DNA of 9,031 nucleotides from Planktomarina sp. (GCA_022425445.1 JAKMFM010000056.1:1-9031); one strand, 5' to 3'; counted from the first letter of the stretch, positions 1-6,071 are shown. Translations and numbers: made by a program. The notes: a model not told the origin generated them from the sequence alone.

Positions 1-59
1 ACCAGCCAGCCCACAAACCCGAGATGGAGAGCGAAGGAAATATAGCTGCCCGGCGACAT
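1..59 (-). CDS. tolA: TolA, N-terminal fragment (cut by window edge)
   Basis: Nineteen codons are visible, starting at the ATG at 59-57 and running off the left edge. TolA is the inner-membrane-anchored, periplasm-spanning protein that couples the TolQR motor to TolB and Pal in the outer membrane. The fragment is short but informative: it has a hydrophobic stretch with Ser8, His12 and Leu19, which fits the S-x3-H-x6-L part of the SHLS motif that TolA-type transmembrane helices use to contact TolQR. The start is 6 bases after the tolR stop, with AGGA four bases upstream, so it is translated from the same message. The periplasmic and C-terminal domains lie outside the window. A TonB-like protein is the only real alternative, and the position after tolQR makes TolA far more likely. 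Confidence 0.8.
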   Translation of the reverse strand, partial: MSPGSYISFALHLGFVGWL

Positions 60-65
60 GAGATC

Positions 66-536
66 CTATCCGCCAGAGCCGTCAAATGTTGGACCGCCAA
101 AATCGGTGACCAAGCCAATATTGTCGAAGCCGGCTGCGTTCATTGCTCCCATGATCTGCATCACGCGCGCATAGGGAATGGCGCCATCGGCCCGCAGAAA
201 AACCTTATCATCTGCGCGCTCCTGTGCGATGCCGCGCAGACGGGTCAAAAATTCCGTCTCTGGCGTTTCGGTTGTCTGTATCACAATTGCACCCTCCGCC
301 GTGAGTGTGACGGTCAATGGCTCCTCTGATTCACTTGGCAAGGCACCGGCGGCAGTTTTGGGCAAATCAACATCCACCCCAACTGTCAGCAACGGCGCCG
401 CCACCATAAACACGATCAGCAAGACCAACATCACATCCACAAATGGTGTGACATTAATCTCAGCCACTGGCCGGCTGCGCCGGCGCCGGCGCAGCCGGCC
501 AGAGCGCTCCTCCGCCATATCCAGCTTGATAGCCAA
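66..536 (-). CDS. tolR: TolR, Tol-Pal system proton-channel subunit (TTG start)
   Basis: This is an ExbD/TolR family protein of 156 residues, close to the usual length. With TolQ it forms the proton-driven motor in the inner membrane that energises TolA. A short Arg-rich cytoplasmic tail (about residues 10-23) is followed by the family signature EINVTPFVDVMLVLLIVFMV. The single membrane helix (about 32-53) contains the proton-carrying aspartate, Asp34. The rest is a periplasmic domain ending in a Gly-rich tail. I chose the TTG start at 536-534 because a strong GGGAGG sits 7 bases upstream. The first ATG, 18 bases further in (518-516), has only a weak site, and would give a protein six residues shorter. 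The start follows the tolQ stop by one codon in the same reading frame. A perfect 36-base palindrome lies under codons about 12-24. Confidence 0.95.
   Translation of the reverse strand: MAIKLDMAEERSGRLRRRRRSRPVAEINVTPFVDVMLVLLIVFMVAAPLLTVGVDVDLPKTAAGALPSESEEPLTVTLTAEGAIVIQTTETPETEFLTRLRGIAQERADDKVFLRADGAIPYARVMQIMGAMNAAGFDNIGLVTDFGGPTFDGSGG
467..502. repeat. Perfect 36-base palindrome inside tolR
   Basis: Bases 467-484 and 485-502 are exact reverse complements with no spacer; bases 466 and 503 break the symmetry. The sequence is almost all G and C and encodes the Arg-rich N-terminal tail of TolR. In the tolQR mRNA it would fold into a very stable hairpin starting about 34 bases after the tolR start codon. 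Alternating CGC/CGG arginine codons favour such symmetry, so it may have arisen from codon choice rather than selection for structure. Confidence 0.95.
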
Positions 537-539
537 GGC

Positions 540-1214
540 TTAGCCTCCCAATTGGCGTGACAAAATGGTTGCAAACTCGTCCGCAAAAGCTTCATAGCCC
601 GCAATAACACGATCGCAACCAGCGCTGAGATGGTTGTAAAACACCACCGCAGGGATCGCAGCCAGCAGCCCGAGGCCTGTCGCCAAAAGCGCCTCAGCAA
701 TCCCCGGCGCCACGACGGCTAAATTGGTATTTTGTTGTGCTGCAATCTCAACAAAGGCGTTCATGATGCCCCAGACCGTCCCGAACAATCCAATGAAGGG
801 CGCCACCGAGCCAATCGAGGCCAAAATTGCCAATCCACTTTGTAAATCATTCGATTGCTTGCCCAAAGCCACATCCATGGACCGCTCGATCCGCGATTGT
901 GCCCCGGCAATCAACACCCCATCGCTGCGATGCGAGCGCCGCCATTCGGTCATTCCGGCCGTAAAAATTAGCTCACTGCCGCCTTTTGGCACAGCGCCGA
1001 TTTTGTCATAGAGCTCATCCAGCGGCTCGCCAGACCAGAAGGCCTTGTCAAACTTCGCAGCACGGCGCCGCGCAAGGTTCAAAGCGATGCGCTTGTTAAT
1101 CGCGATGGTCCAAGACCAAATTGACAGGCCAATCAGCAACACAATTACCGCCTGAACTGGCAGTGTCGCGCGTGAAAATAGGGCCCAAATCGAAAAATCG
1201 ATTGCTGCTTCCAT
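540..1214 (-). CDS. tolQ: TolQ, Tol-Pal system motor protein
   Basis: This 224-residue protein is a MotA/TolQ/ExbB family proton channel, close to the usual length of about 230. It forms the multi-helix ring around TolR that uses the proton gradient to drive TolA and keep the outer membrane tethered, especially at division sites. There are three membrane helices: about 18-40, 127-157 and 165-195, with a large cytoplasmic loop between the first two. The second helix region carries LASIGSVAPFIGLFGTVWGI and the third APGIAEALLATGLGLLAAIP, both family hallmarks that include the conserved channel threonines and glycines. The ATG at 1214 is preceded by GAGG at 7 bases spacing. The gene follows ybgC after 91 bases that hold a promoter candidate and is followed by tolR in the same frame after one stop and one codon. 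Confidence 0.97.
   Translation of the reverse strand: MEAAIDFSIWALFSRATLPVQAVIVLLIGLSIWSWTIAINKRIALNLARRRAAKFDKAFWSGEPLDELYDKIGAVPKGGSELIFTAGMTEWRRSHRSDGVLIAGAQSRIERSMDVALGKQSNDLQSGLAILASIGSVAPFIGLFGTVWGIMNAFVEIAAQQNTNLAVVAPGIAEALLATGLGLLAAIPAVVFYNHLSAGCDRVIAGYEAFADEFATILSRQLGG
544..549 (-). promoter_or_regulatory. Ribosome binding site of tolR
   Basis: GGGAGG on the minus strand lies 7 bases before the TTG at 536-534 and is embedded in the last codons of tolQ. It would be 25 bases from the first in-frame ATG, too far to serve it, so it decides the TTG start and makes translational coupling to tolQ likely. Confidence 0.8.
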
Positions 1215-1256
1215 GTGAATGCCTCTGCTTGTGGCTCTGTGACCAAGTTTTGCGCA

Positions 1257-1286
1257 ACTCTAGCGAAAAATCTGACAAAAAGCCAA
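1257..1286 (-). promoter_or_regulatory. Candidate sigma-70 promoter for tolQR
   Basis: On the minus strand TTGGCT (1286-1281) and TAGAGT (1262-1257) are separated by 18 bases; each matches the housekeeping consensus at 4 of 6 positions. Transcription would begin near 1250, about 36 bases before the tolQ ATG. The surrounding spacer is AT-rich compared with the genes. No hairpin terminator is visible after ybgC, so read-through from upstream is also likely. Confidence 0.4.
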
Positions 1287-1305
1287 GCATTCGCGCCAAT
1301 AGTTT

Positions 1306-1695
1306 TTAGGGGTTAGAATTTCGGCGGAGTTCTGCCGGCAGACGGGTCGGCTTGCCCGCCTCCGTCAGGGCTACGATCGTCACTTCCGCGGTGAAAAGCA
1401 CCTGCCCCGCACGCTGCACCTCTTGGTGCAAGATCCACCGTGCTGGCGTGGATGACCGTCGCTGGCTCACAACCTCTAGCACATCGCCCAGCCTTGCGGG
1501 AGCCAAGTACTCTGCCTGAATGGCGCGTACGGCGAAAACCACGCCAGCTGCCTGAAGCGCCAATTGATCCACACCCAGTTGCGCCACCCAAGTCGAACGC
1601 GCCCGTTCGATGAATTTTAAATAATTGGCATAATAGACGATACCGCCCATATCCGTGTCTTCATAATAGACAGTTAATTCGAACCTATGGCTCAT
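1306..1695 (-). CDS. ybgC: YbgC, Tol-Pal-associated acyl-CoA thioesterase
   Basis: A 129-residue hot-dog fold thioesterase of the 4-hydroxybenzoyl-CoA thioesterase family, normal in length. It hydrolyses acyl-CoA or acyl-carrier thioesters in the cytoplasm. In E. coli YbgC is encoded with tol-pal and has been linked to phospholipid synthesis proteins, though its role in the system remains unclear. The signature YYEDTDMGGIVYYANYLKFI spans residues 10-29. Asp15 aligns with the catalytic Asp18 of E. coli YbgC, and the following ERAR motif (30-33) and the later EYLAPARLGD stretch (62-71) also match. The ATG at 1695-1693 overlaps the stop of the upstream gene as ATGA and has GAGG at 7 bases spacing. 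It belongs to the chain between the ruv and tol genes. No terminator follows it. Confidence 0.95.
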   Translation of the reverse strand: MSHRFELTVYYEDTDMGGIVYYANYLKFIERARSTWVAQLGVDQLALQAAGVVFAVRAIQAEYLAPARLGDVLEVVSQRRSSTPARWILHQEVQRAGQVLFTAEVTIVALTEAGKPTRLPAELRRNSNP

Positions 1696-2321
1696 TGAGC
1701 CGCCTCAATCCGCGCCGCCAATCGCAGCGTATGGCTGGCATCATTGGCGCGCGCTGGCATCACCGGATCATAACCCGCGCGCAGCAAGGCGGCAATCTCA
1801 GGGCGCATGACGGTGGTGCCATTGTCCAGCACAGCCAGAGGCGAGCGGTTTTTAAACGCCTCTTGTGACCATAAGAACATGGCCTGCACCGCCTGCGACA
1901 ACGCAAGGCTATCGGCCCCCAGTTGTTGCAGGGCCTCATCGACGCGCAGAAAGACGAAACAGGCCTGAATTGCGCCCTGATCGTCAAAACGAAAAGCGCG
2001 ATATTGATTGGCCTGCGCGGCAACCAGGCGATCCACCACATTGTCCAATTGTGGGATCATCTGATCGAGATCTGGCACGGCGCGTAATTCTTCCCAATCT
2101 GAAAAGAAGAACATCATCAGATTACTGCCTAATTCCGGGTCCAATTCATCGGTGTGGTGCCCCGCGGCGATACAGACGGCCTCAATTGCCGACTTCATGA
2201 TGACCAAAGTTTCTTCCTGCACGCCAAAAACCACAGGGCAAATCGGGCGGCCCCAGCGGGCAAAGACATAGCTGCCATCTGTCCGGGTGAACATGCGTTC
2301 TATCTCGCTTGCCGTTAACAC
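1692..2321 (-). CDS. Conserved protein of unknown function between ruvB and ybgC
   Basis: I recognise no named domain in this 209-residue protein. It resembles uncharacterised proteins I recall from the same place in other Rhodobacterales. No signal peptide or clear membrane helix is visible, so it is probably cytoplasmic. It is moderately acidic, with several aromatic-rich segments: FARWGRPICPVVFGV near 20-34, LMMFFFSDWEEL near 68-79 and QACFVFLRVDEAL near 119-131. The C-terminal third has a PLAVLDNGTTVMRPEIAALL segment (161-180). The GTG start at 2321 is chosen because AAAGGGA precedes it by 7 bases; the next ATG (2294) would drop the conserved-looking first nine residues. It is 89 bases after ruvB and overlaps ybgC by ATGA, so its translation is tied to the thioesterase. 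Function cannot be assigned from sequence alone. Confidence 0.85.
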   Translation of the reverse strand: MLTASEIERMFTRTDGSYVFARWGRPICPVVFGVQEETLVIMKSAIEAVCIAAGHHTDELDPELGSNLMMFFFSDWEELRAVPDLDQMIPQLDNVVDRLVAAQANQYRAFRFDDQGAIQACFVFLRVDEALQQLGADSLALSQAVQAMFLWSQEAFKNRSPLAVLDNGTTVMRPEIAALLRAGYDPVMPARANDASHTLRLAARIEAAQ

Positions 2322-2328
2322 TGGCCAA

Positions 2329-2335
2329 TCCCTTT
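2329..2335 (-). promoter_or_regulatory. Ribosome binding site deciding a GTG start
   Basis: AAAGGGA on the minus strand lies 7 bases upstream of the GTG at 2321-2319 of the unknown gene before ybgC. It supports the GTG over the ATG nine codons later. The 89-base spacer around it (2322-2410) shows no convincing promoter and no T-tailed hairpin after ruvB. Confidence 0.65.
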
Positions 2336-2410
2336 ATTGCCACTAAACGCGCGCCCCTGATAACGCTCTATAGGGTGTTTGGCTAGGCTCGGCAGCCAGG
2401 CGTGTTGCGG

Positions 2411-3460
2411 TTATTCAAACAGCTGAGCCTGCGGCGCCGGCTGCGGCGGCGCCATACCCAGATGCGTCCAAGCCTTCTGAGCCAACATACGGCCCCGCGG
2501 TGTGCGCTGTATCAAACCTTTTTGCAACAAATATGGCTCAATCACCTCTTCCAACGCATCACGGCTTTCTGACAAGGCCGCAGATAGGGTCTCAATCCCC
2601 ACCGGGCCACCCACATAATTCTCGGCAATCAAACGCAAATAGCGGCGATCTGCGCCATCCAATCCCAGATGATCCACACCCAAACGGGTCAGCGCATGAT
2701 CAGCGATTGCTTGGGTGATGCGCCCATCTCCTTCCACAACTGCGAAATCAAGAACCCTGCGCAGCAAGCGCCCGGCAATGCGCGGCGTGCCACGCGCGCG
2801 TTTGGCAATCTCCCGCGCGCCTGCATCATCCGCTGGCACGCCCAGGAGCTTAGCGTTGCGCGTCACAATCTGGTGCAACTCTGCATCTGTGTAAAATTCC
2901 AAGCGCGTCGGGATGCCGAACCGGTCACGCAAGGGTGTCGTGAGCAGACCCAAGCGCGTTGTGGCGCCGACGAGCGTGAAAGGCTGCAATTCTATGCGCA
3001 CGGTACGCGCCGCCGGACCCTCTCCAATCACAAGATCCAGTTCAAAATCTTCCAAGGCCGGATAAAGAATCTCTTCCACCACAGGGTTGAGACGGTGAAT
3101 TTCATCAATAAACAACACATCACGCGCTTCAAGGTTGGTCAATATGGCGGCCAAATCCCCGGCTTTGGCCAGAACCGGCCCGCTTGTCATACGGAAATTC
3201 ACACCCAATTCGCGCGCCATAATCTGCGCCAAGGTGGTTTTGCCAAGACCCGGCGGCCCGTGAAACAGCGCGTGGTCCATAGCCTCGCCGCGCTGCCGCG
3301 CCGATTGAATGAAGACATTCAAATTGGCGCGCGCCGCCTCTTGTCCAATAAACTCACTGAGCCCTTTGGGTCGTAAGGCCTTGTCGCCATCCTCCACAAG
3401 CCGTTCGGGCCGCAAGGTTGGATCAGGCCCGTCAGAGCCGCTGTCCCTCTCGGCGCTCAT
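2411..3460 (-). CDS. ruvB: RuvB, Holliday junction branch-migration ATPase
   Basis: RuvB is the hexameric AAA+ motor that, loaded by RuvA, pumps DNA through a Holliday junction during recombinational repair. At 349 residues it has normal length. Visible motifs in order: Walker A GPPGLGKT (68-75), Walker B FIDEIHR (117-123), sensor 1 GATTR (165-169), the LRDRFG arginine-finger region (177-182) and sensor 2 RGTPRIAGRLLRR (223-235). The C-terminal winged helix follows, with GPVGIETLSAAL near 285-296 and RTPRGR near 319-324. The glycine in RIAGR replaces the asparagine of E. coli and is common in alphaproteobacteria. The ATG overlaps the ruvA stop as ATGA and has no recognisable ribosome binding site, so it probably depends on translation of ruvA. 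It ends in a Pro/Gln-rich tail. Confidence 0.98.
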   Translation of the reverse strand: MSAERDSGSDGPDPTLRPERLVEDGDKALRPKGLSEFIGQEAARANLNVFIQSARQRGEAMDHALFHGPPGLGKTTLAQIMARELGVNFRMTSGPVLAKAGDLAAILTNLEARDVLFIDEIHRLNPVVEEILYPALEDFELDLVIGEGPAARTVRIELQPFTLVGATTRLGLLTTPLRDRFGIPTRLEFYTDAELHQIVTRNAKLLGVPADDAGAREIAKRARGTPRIAGRLLRRVLDFAVVEGDGRITQAIADHALTRLGVDHLGLDGADRRYLRLIAENYVGGPVGIETLSAALSESRDALEEVIEPYLLQKGLIQRTPRGRMLAQKAWTHLGMAPPQPAPQAQLFE

Positions 3461-4131
3461 GTCTGAGGCGCCATTTTCTTGAGTGCGGCACGGATCAAGC
3501 TTGCAGAATTCGCCCCGCCCATTTCGCCGCTTAACTGCGCCACAACCGCCGCCGCTTCCCCTGGCGCATACCCAAGATTGCTCAAAGCCGACAAGGCATC
3601 AGCCTGAGCCGAGGGGGGCGCAGCGGGCGCGGGCTTCGCCGGAATGGCAGGCCTTTCGCTCTCGATCACCGCTGCCTCCTGCACATCATCCTGGTGAATC
3701 TCAGCCGCCGCATCCATCATGGCCATCACGGTCGGCGCCTTATCTTTCAGCTCGATAACCACCCGTTGTGCGGTTTTTGGTCCAACACCCTTTGCCGCTT
3801 TCAAAGCTGTCCAGTCACCCATTGCGATGGATCGGCTCACCCCATCAGGCCCCAAAGCCCCGAGGATCGCCAAAGAGGCCTTCGCCCCAATCCCTTGCAC
3901 AGACATCAGCAATCGGTGCCACTCCTTTTCGACCAGAGAGGTAAAGCCAAACAATTGCATAAGATCTTCACGCACCAATAAATCCGTGTAGAGCGCAACA
4001 GCCTCACCGACAGGCGGTAAAACCGCAAGGGTGCGGTCGGAACAATAAACCATATAGCCAACGCCGCGCACATCTAACATGACATGATCGCTGGCTTTAT
4101 AGTCCACCCGCCCTGACAGTTTTCCAATCAT
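3457..4131 (-). CDS. ruvA: RuvA, Holliday junction recognition subunit
   Basis: RuvA binds four-way DNA junctions as a tetramer or octamer and recruits RuvB. I take the start at the ATG at 4131-4129, giving 224 residues beginning MIGKLSGRV, the conserved family N-terminus. The open frame extends 21 codons further, but into ruvC and without family similarity. Domains: OB fold (1-62) with the acidic pin R-E-D at 54-56; two helix-hairpin-helix motifs, VQGIGAKAS (78-86) and AKGVGPKTA (113-121); an Ala/Pro-rich flexible linker (about 140-177) longer than in E. coli; and the RuvB-binding domain III (about 178-224). AAGGG lies 7-8 bases before the ATG. It overlaps ruvC and ruvB by ATGA at both ends, giving one translational chain. 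Confidence 0.97.
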   Translation of the reverse strand: MIGKLSGRVDYKASDHVMLDVRGVGYMVYCSDRTLAVLPPVGEAVALYTDLLVREDLMQLFGFTSLVEKEWHRLLMSVQGIGAKASLAILGALGPDGVSRSIAMGDWTALKAAKGVGPKTAQRVVIELKDKAPTVMAMMDAAAEIHQDDVQEAAVIESERPAIPAKPAPAAPPSAQADALSALSNLGYAPGEAAAVVAQLSGEMGGANSASLIRAALKKMAPQT

Positions 4132-4634
4132 CCACTTGCCCTTTGCAATGCGGCCTGAAAATGATGGCCCGCTTGGATATGATGCGCGTGACAAATGGCA
4201 ATCGCAAGCGCATCTGTTGCATCGGGCCCAACCAATTGCGCACCCGGCAGCTGCAAGGAGACCATATGCTTAACCTGCCGCTTGTCCGCGTGCCCCACGC
4301 CCACCACCGCTTTTTTCACTGCGTTGGGCGCATATTCTCCGACCTCCAGCCGATACTTGGCAGGCACCAGCATCGCAATTCCGCGCGCCTGGCCCAATTT
4401 CAACGTCCCCGCCCCATCGCGGTTCACAAAGGTTTGTTCCACGGCCGCATGACTGGGCTCATAGCGCTCAATCACCTCAGACAGCCCGTCAAACAGGGCC
4501 AATAAGCGCCCTGCCAAGGGCCCCGGCAGGGTTTGACATTGACCATTGGCCACATGCCGCAGCTTGCTGCCTTGCACATCCACAAGCCCCCAGCCTGTAG
4601 AGCGCAAACCCGGATCAATGCCCAATACCCTCAT
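4128..4634 (-). CDS. ruvC: RuvC, Holliday junction resolvase
   Basis: RuvC is the dimeric endonuclease that cuts Holliday junctions symmetrically after RuvAB branch migration. The protein has 168 residues, normal for the family. All four catalytic acidic residues are present at the E. coli positions: Asp7 in GIDPGLRSTGWG, Glu66 in AAVEQ, and Asp138 and Asp141 in GPDATDALA. The ATG at 4634-4632 is chosen because the conserved N-terminus begins there and GAAGGG lies about 7 bases upstream; a GTG 14 codons earlier adds a non-conserved tail. It is the first gene of the ruvCAB block and overlaps ruvA as ATGA. The upstream spacer holds an imperfect LexA-like sequence, so SOS control is possible but unproven. 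Confidence 0.98.
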   Translation of the reverse strand: MRVLGIDPGLRSTGWGLVDVQGSKLRHVANGQCQTLPGPLAGRLLALFDGLSEVIERYEPSHAAVEQTFVNRDGAGTLKLGQARGIAMLVPAKYRLEVGEYAPNAVKKAVVGVGHADKRQVKHMVSLQLPGAQLVGPDATDALAIAICHAHHIQAGHHFQAALQRASG

Positions 4635-4911
4635 AGAATTGCCCTTCGCAAATTCGTGATGTACCTCAAGTAGCACGAAACGCGAACATCTGAAAAGCAG
4701 TCATTTCGATTGCGGTGCAAATTTCAGCGGCATTTAACCCAAATTTTGAAAAAATACCGCTTAATTACAGAACCCTAAATCCTTAGAAAGGCATGCAAAA
4801 ATCGCATATCGGTTATGTTGTTTTTCCCAGTAGCCAAGACCTCGCAGCGCGACTAGATGCCCAGCATAAAGACACGCACCCCTGACATCATTTTTCGAAA
4901 GTACGTCCCCA
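4635..4911. other. AT-rich divergent spacer between ruvC and the DUF1127 gene
   Basis: These 277 bases contain no convincing gene. The middle (about 4695-4815) is clearly richer in A and T than the flanking genes, as expected for back-to-back promoters. On the ruvC side GCAC-N7-GAAC (plus strand, 4673-4687) is one base off the alphaproteobacterial LexA direct repeat. TTCGTG and CACGAA, 15 bases apart, flank the short ruvC leader at about 4654-4680. On the DUF1127 side CTTAGAA (4782-4788) and GCATAT (4804-4809), 15 bases apart, weakly resemble a heat-shock sigma promoter. None of these is strong enough to be called a defined site. Confidence 0.5.
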
Positions 4912-5115
4912 ATGGCATATCTTGACACATCCCACAGCTCCGCAATGTCCGCAGCTCGCACAATCCTTGCAAATTTTGCCGCCGCCATCGTAACAGCCTT
5001 TACACGCTGGAACGATGCGCGGGTCACACGCAAAGCCCTGTCGCAACTGACACTGCGTGAACTCAATGACATAGGTTTGGCACCCGGTGACATCGAACGC
5101 ATCGCGCGCCGCTGA
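4912..5115 (+). CDS. DUF1127 (YjiS-like) mini-protein
   Basis: This 67-residue protein has an Ala-rich, mildly hydrophobic first half. Its second half (about 32-66) is a typical DUF1127 domain: an RWNDARVTRKAL helix, then LSQLTLRELNDIGLAPGDI and a basic end. DUF1127 proteins are very common, often multi-copy and stress-induced in alphaproteobacteria. The Rhodobacter sphaeroides member CcaF1 has been described as an RNA-binding protein that affects the CcsR small RNAs made from its own transcript. Whether this one does the same is inference, and I see no CCTCCTCCC-type small-RNA motif in its short 3' region. The ATG at 4912 is the only one that gives the full Ala-rich part; its ribosome binding site is weak. 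It stands alone between ruvC (divergent) and prmA (convergent) and is followed by a strong terminator. Confidence 0.85.
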   Translation: MAYLDTSHSSAMSAARTILANFAAAIVTAFTRWNDARVTRKALSQLTLRELNDIGLAPGDIERIARR

Positions 5116-5128
5116 TACAGGCCTACCA

Positions 5129-5145
5129 TCGGGGATCATGCCCGA
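5129..5145 (+). repeat. Small hairpin before the terminator
   Basis: TCGGG (5129-5133) and CCCGA (5141-5145) can pair around a 7-base loop, 14 bases after the DUF1127 stop and just ahead of the main terminator. It may stabilise the 3' end, but a five-pair stem can arise by chance. Confidence 0.35.
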
Positions 5146-5150
5146 CTTCG

Positions 5151-5181
5151 AAACGCCGCGCTGACCACAGCGCGGCGTTTT
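5151..5181 (+). terminator. Strong intrinsic terminator after the DUF1127 gene
   Basis: Bases 5151-5163 and 5168-5180 form a perfect 13-base-pair, GC-rich stem with the tetraloop ACCA, followed by TTTT (5178-5181) and another T-run after two bases. It ends the plus-strand DUF1127 transcript. On the minus strand the stem is followed by TTTCG, so it may also stop transcripts leaving prmA, whose stop codon is at 5204-5202. Confidence 0.9.
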
Positions 5182-5201
5182 ACTTTTGGACCTGAAGGCG
5201 A

Positions 5202-6071
5202 CTAGCGCCGGCGCAGCATCAAGGCGCTCCATTCACCGAGATCTTCGCGGGTTTGCAAGTCGAAGCCCTGCGCTTGATAGACCTCAACGATTTCATCGGC
5301 TTGCTCAATCAACAGCCCCGATAGAATGGCCAGGCCGCCAGAGGCCAGATGCGCCGCAATATCGGGCGCCAGCTCAATCAGCGGGCCTTTCAGGATATTT
5401 GCAAAAATAAGATCAAAGGGGGCGCCCGCCTGCACCACAGGCGAGTCAAATCCAATGGACTCAACGCAGCCGACCCGGCCCTCCAACCCATTGGCTTTCA
5501 CATTGGCAAGTGCCACCTCGACCGCCACCGGATCAATGTCACTGGCCAGAACAGACGCCGCGCCCATACGGGCGGCAGACATTGCCAAAACAGCCGTACC
5601 GCAGCCAAGATCTAAGACATTGTCGAACCGCTGCGCATCATTCAACAGCCGGTCATAGGCGCGCAAACAGCCAAGCGTTGTGCCGTGATGCCCGGTGCCA
5701 AAAGCCATGGCCGCTTCAATCAACAAGCCAATACGCCCCTCCGGTAAAAGCGCGGCATCATGGCTGCCATAAACGAAAAATCGCCCAGCCTCGACGGGCG
5801 GCAATTCGCGGCGCACTTTGGCCACCCAATCTTGATCGGGCACTTCGGATACGACAAAGGGCCCTGCTCCAAAAGCGGCCGATAGCAAAGCCAGATCAAT
5901 ATCATCAGGTGCGTCGAGAAAATATCCACCCACTTCCCAAATGCCCTTGCCGTCTTCAACCTCAAACACCCCGACCCCGGTTGGCGCCGGATCCAGCTCT
6001 TCAAGCGCCTCTCCCAGCGCTTCTGCTTGAGATTTACCGGGCAATGTCGTCAGGGCGGTGTAGGTCAGCAT
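5202..6071 (-). CDS. prmA: PrmA, ribosomal protein L11 methyltransferase
   Basis: PrmA uses S-adenosylmethionine to trimethylate amino groups of ribosomal protein L11 in the cytoplasm. This 289-residue protein has normal length. The N-terminal substrate-recognition part (about 1-90) is less conserved. The catalytic part shows the PrmA hallmark AMAFGTGHHGTTLGCL (121-136), SAM motif I VLDLGCGTAVLAMSAARMGA (152-171), the acidic residue after the second strand in ASDIDPVAVEVAL (176-188), and DLIFANILKGPLIELAP (220-236), matching the family's N-I-L active-site region. LSGLL (250-254) follows near the end. The ATG at 6071-6069 has GGAG 7 bases upstream. It is co-directional with msrA 130 bases upstream, and its stop is close to the terminator shared with the convergent DUF1127 gene. 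Confidence 0.97.
   Translation of the reverse strand: MLTYTALTTLPGKSQAEALGEALEELDPAPTGVGVFEVEDGKGIWEVGGYFLDAPDDIDLALLSAAFGAGPFVVSEVPDQDWVAKVRRELPPVEAGRFFVYGSHDAALLPEGRIGLLIEAAMAFGTGHHGTTLGCLRAYDRLLNDAQRFDNVLDLGCGTAVLAMSAARMGAASVLASDIDPVAVEVALANVKANGLEGRVGCVESIGFDSPVVQAGAPFDLIFANILKGPLIELAPDIAAHLASGGLAILSGLLIEQADEIVEVYQAQGFDLQTREDLGEWSALMLRRR

Noticed and set aside
178..543. Plus-strand open frame of 121 codons opposite tolR
   Set aside because: Antisense to tolR, and its Arg-rich end is the palindrome read from the other strand.
2322..2410. Search for a promoter or terminator between ruvB and the unknown gene
   Set aside because: TATAGA and TTATCA look like -10 elements but have no acceptable -35 partner, and the GGCT/AGCC pairing near 2380-2397 is too short and lacks a T-tail.
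2669..3376. Plus-strand open frame of 235 codons opposite ruvB
   Set aside because: It lies wholly antisense to ruvB, which has every family motif. Its peptide resembles no protein and is the mirror of ruvB codon use.
4132..4194. Longer N-terminus for ruvA
   Set aside because: The 21 extra codons lie in ruvC and are not conserved; MIGKLSGRV at 4131 is the family start and has a ribosome binding site.
4509..4531. Inverted repeat CCCTGCC/GGCAGGG inside ruvC
   Set aside because: Seven-base arms with a 9-base loop in GC-rich coding sequence are expected by chance, and it underlies a normal Leu-Pro-Gly-Pro-Leu stretch.
4857..4925. Possible 22-codon leader peptide overlapping the DUF1127 start
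   Set aside because: No ribosome binding site, no regulatory codon run, and no attenuator-like hairpin follows it.
4761..5129. Minus-strand open frame covering the DUF1127 gene and part of the spacer
   Set aside because: The plus-strand frame has a clear DUF1127 domain and its own terminator, while this one has no similarity and no ribosome binding site.
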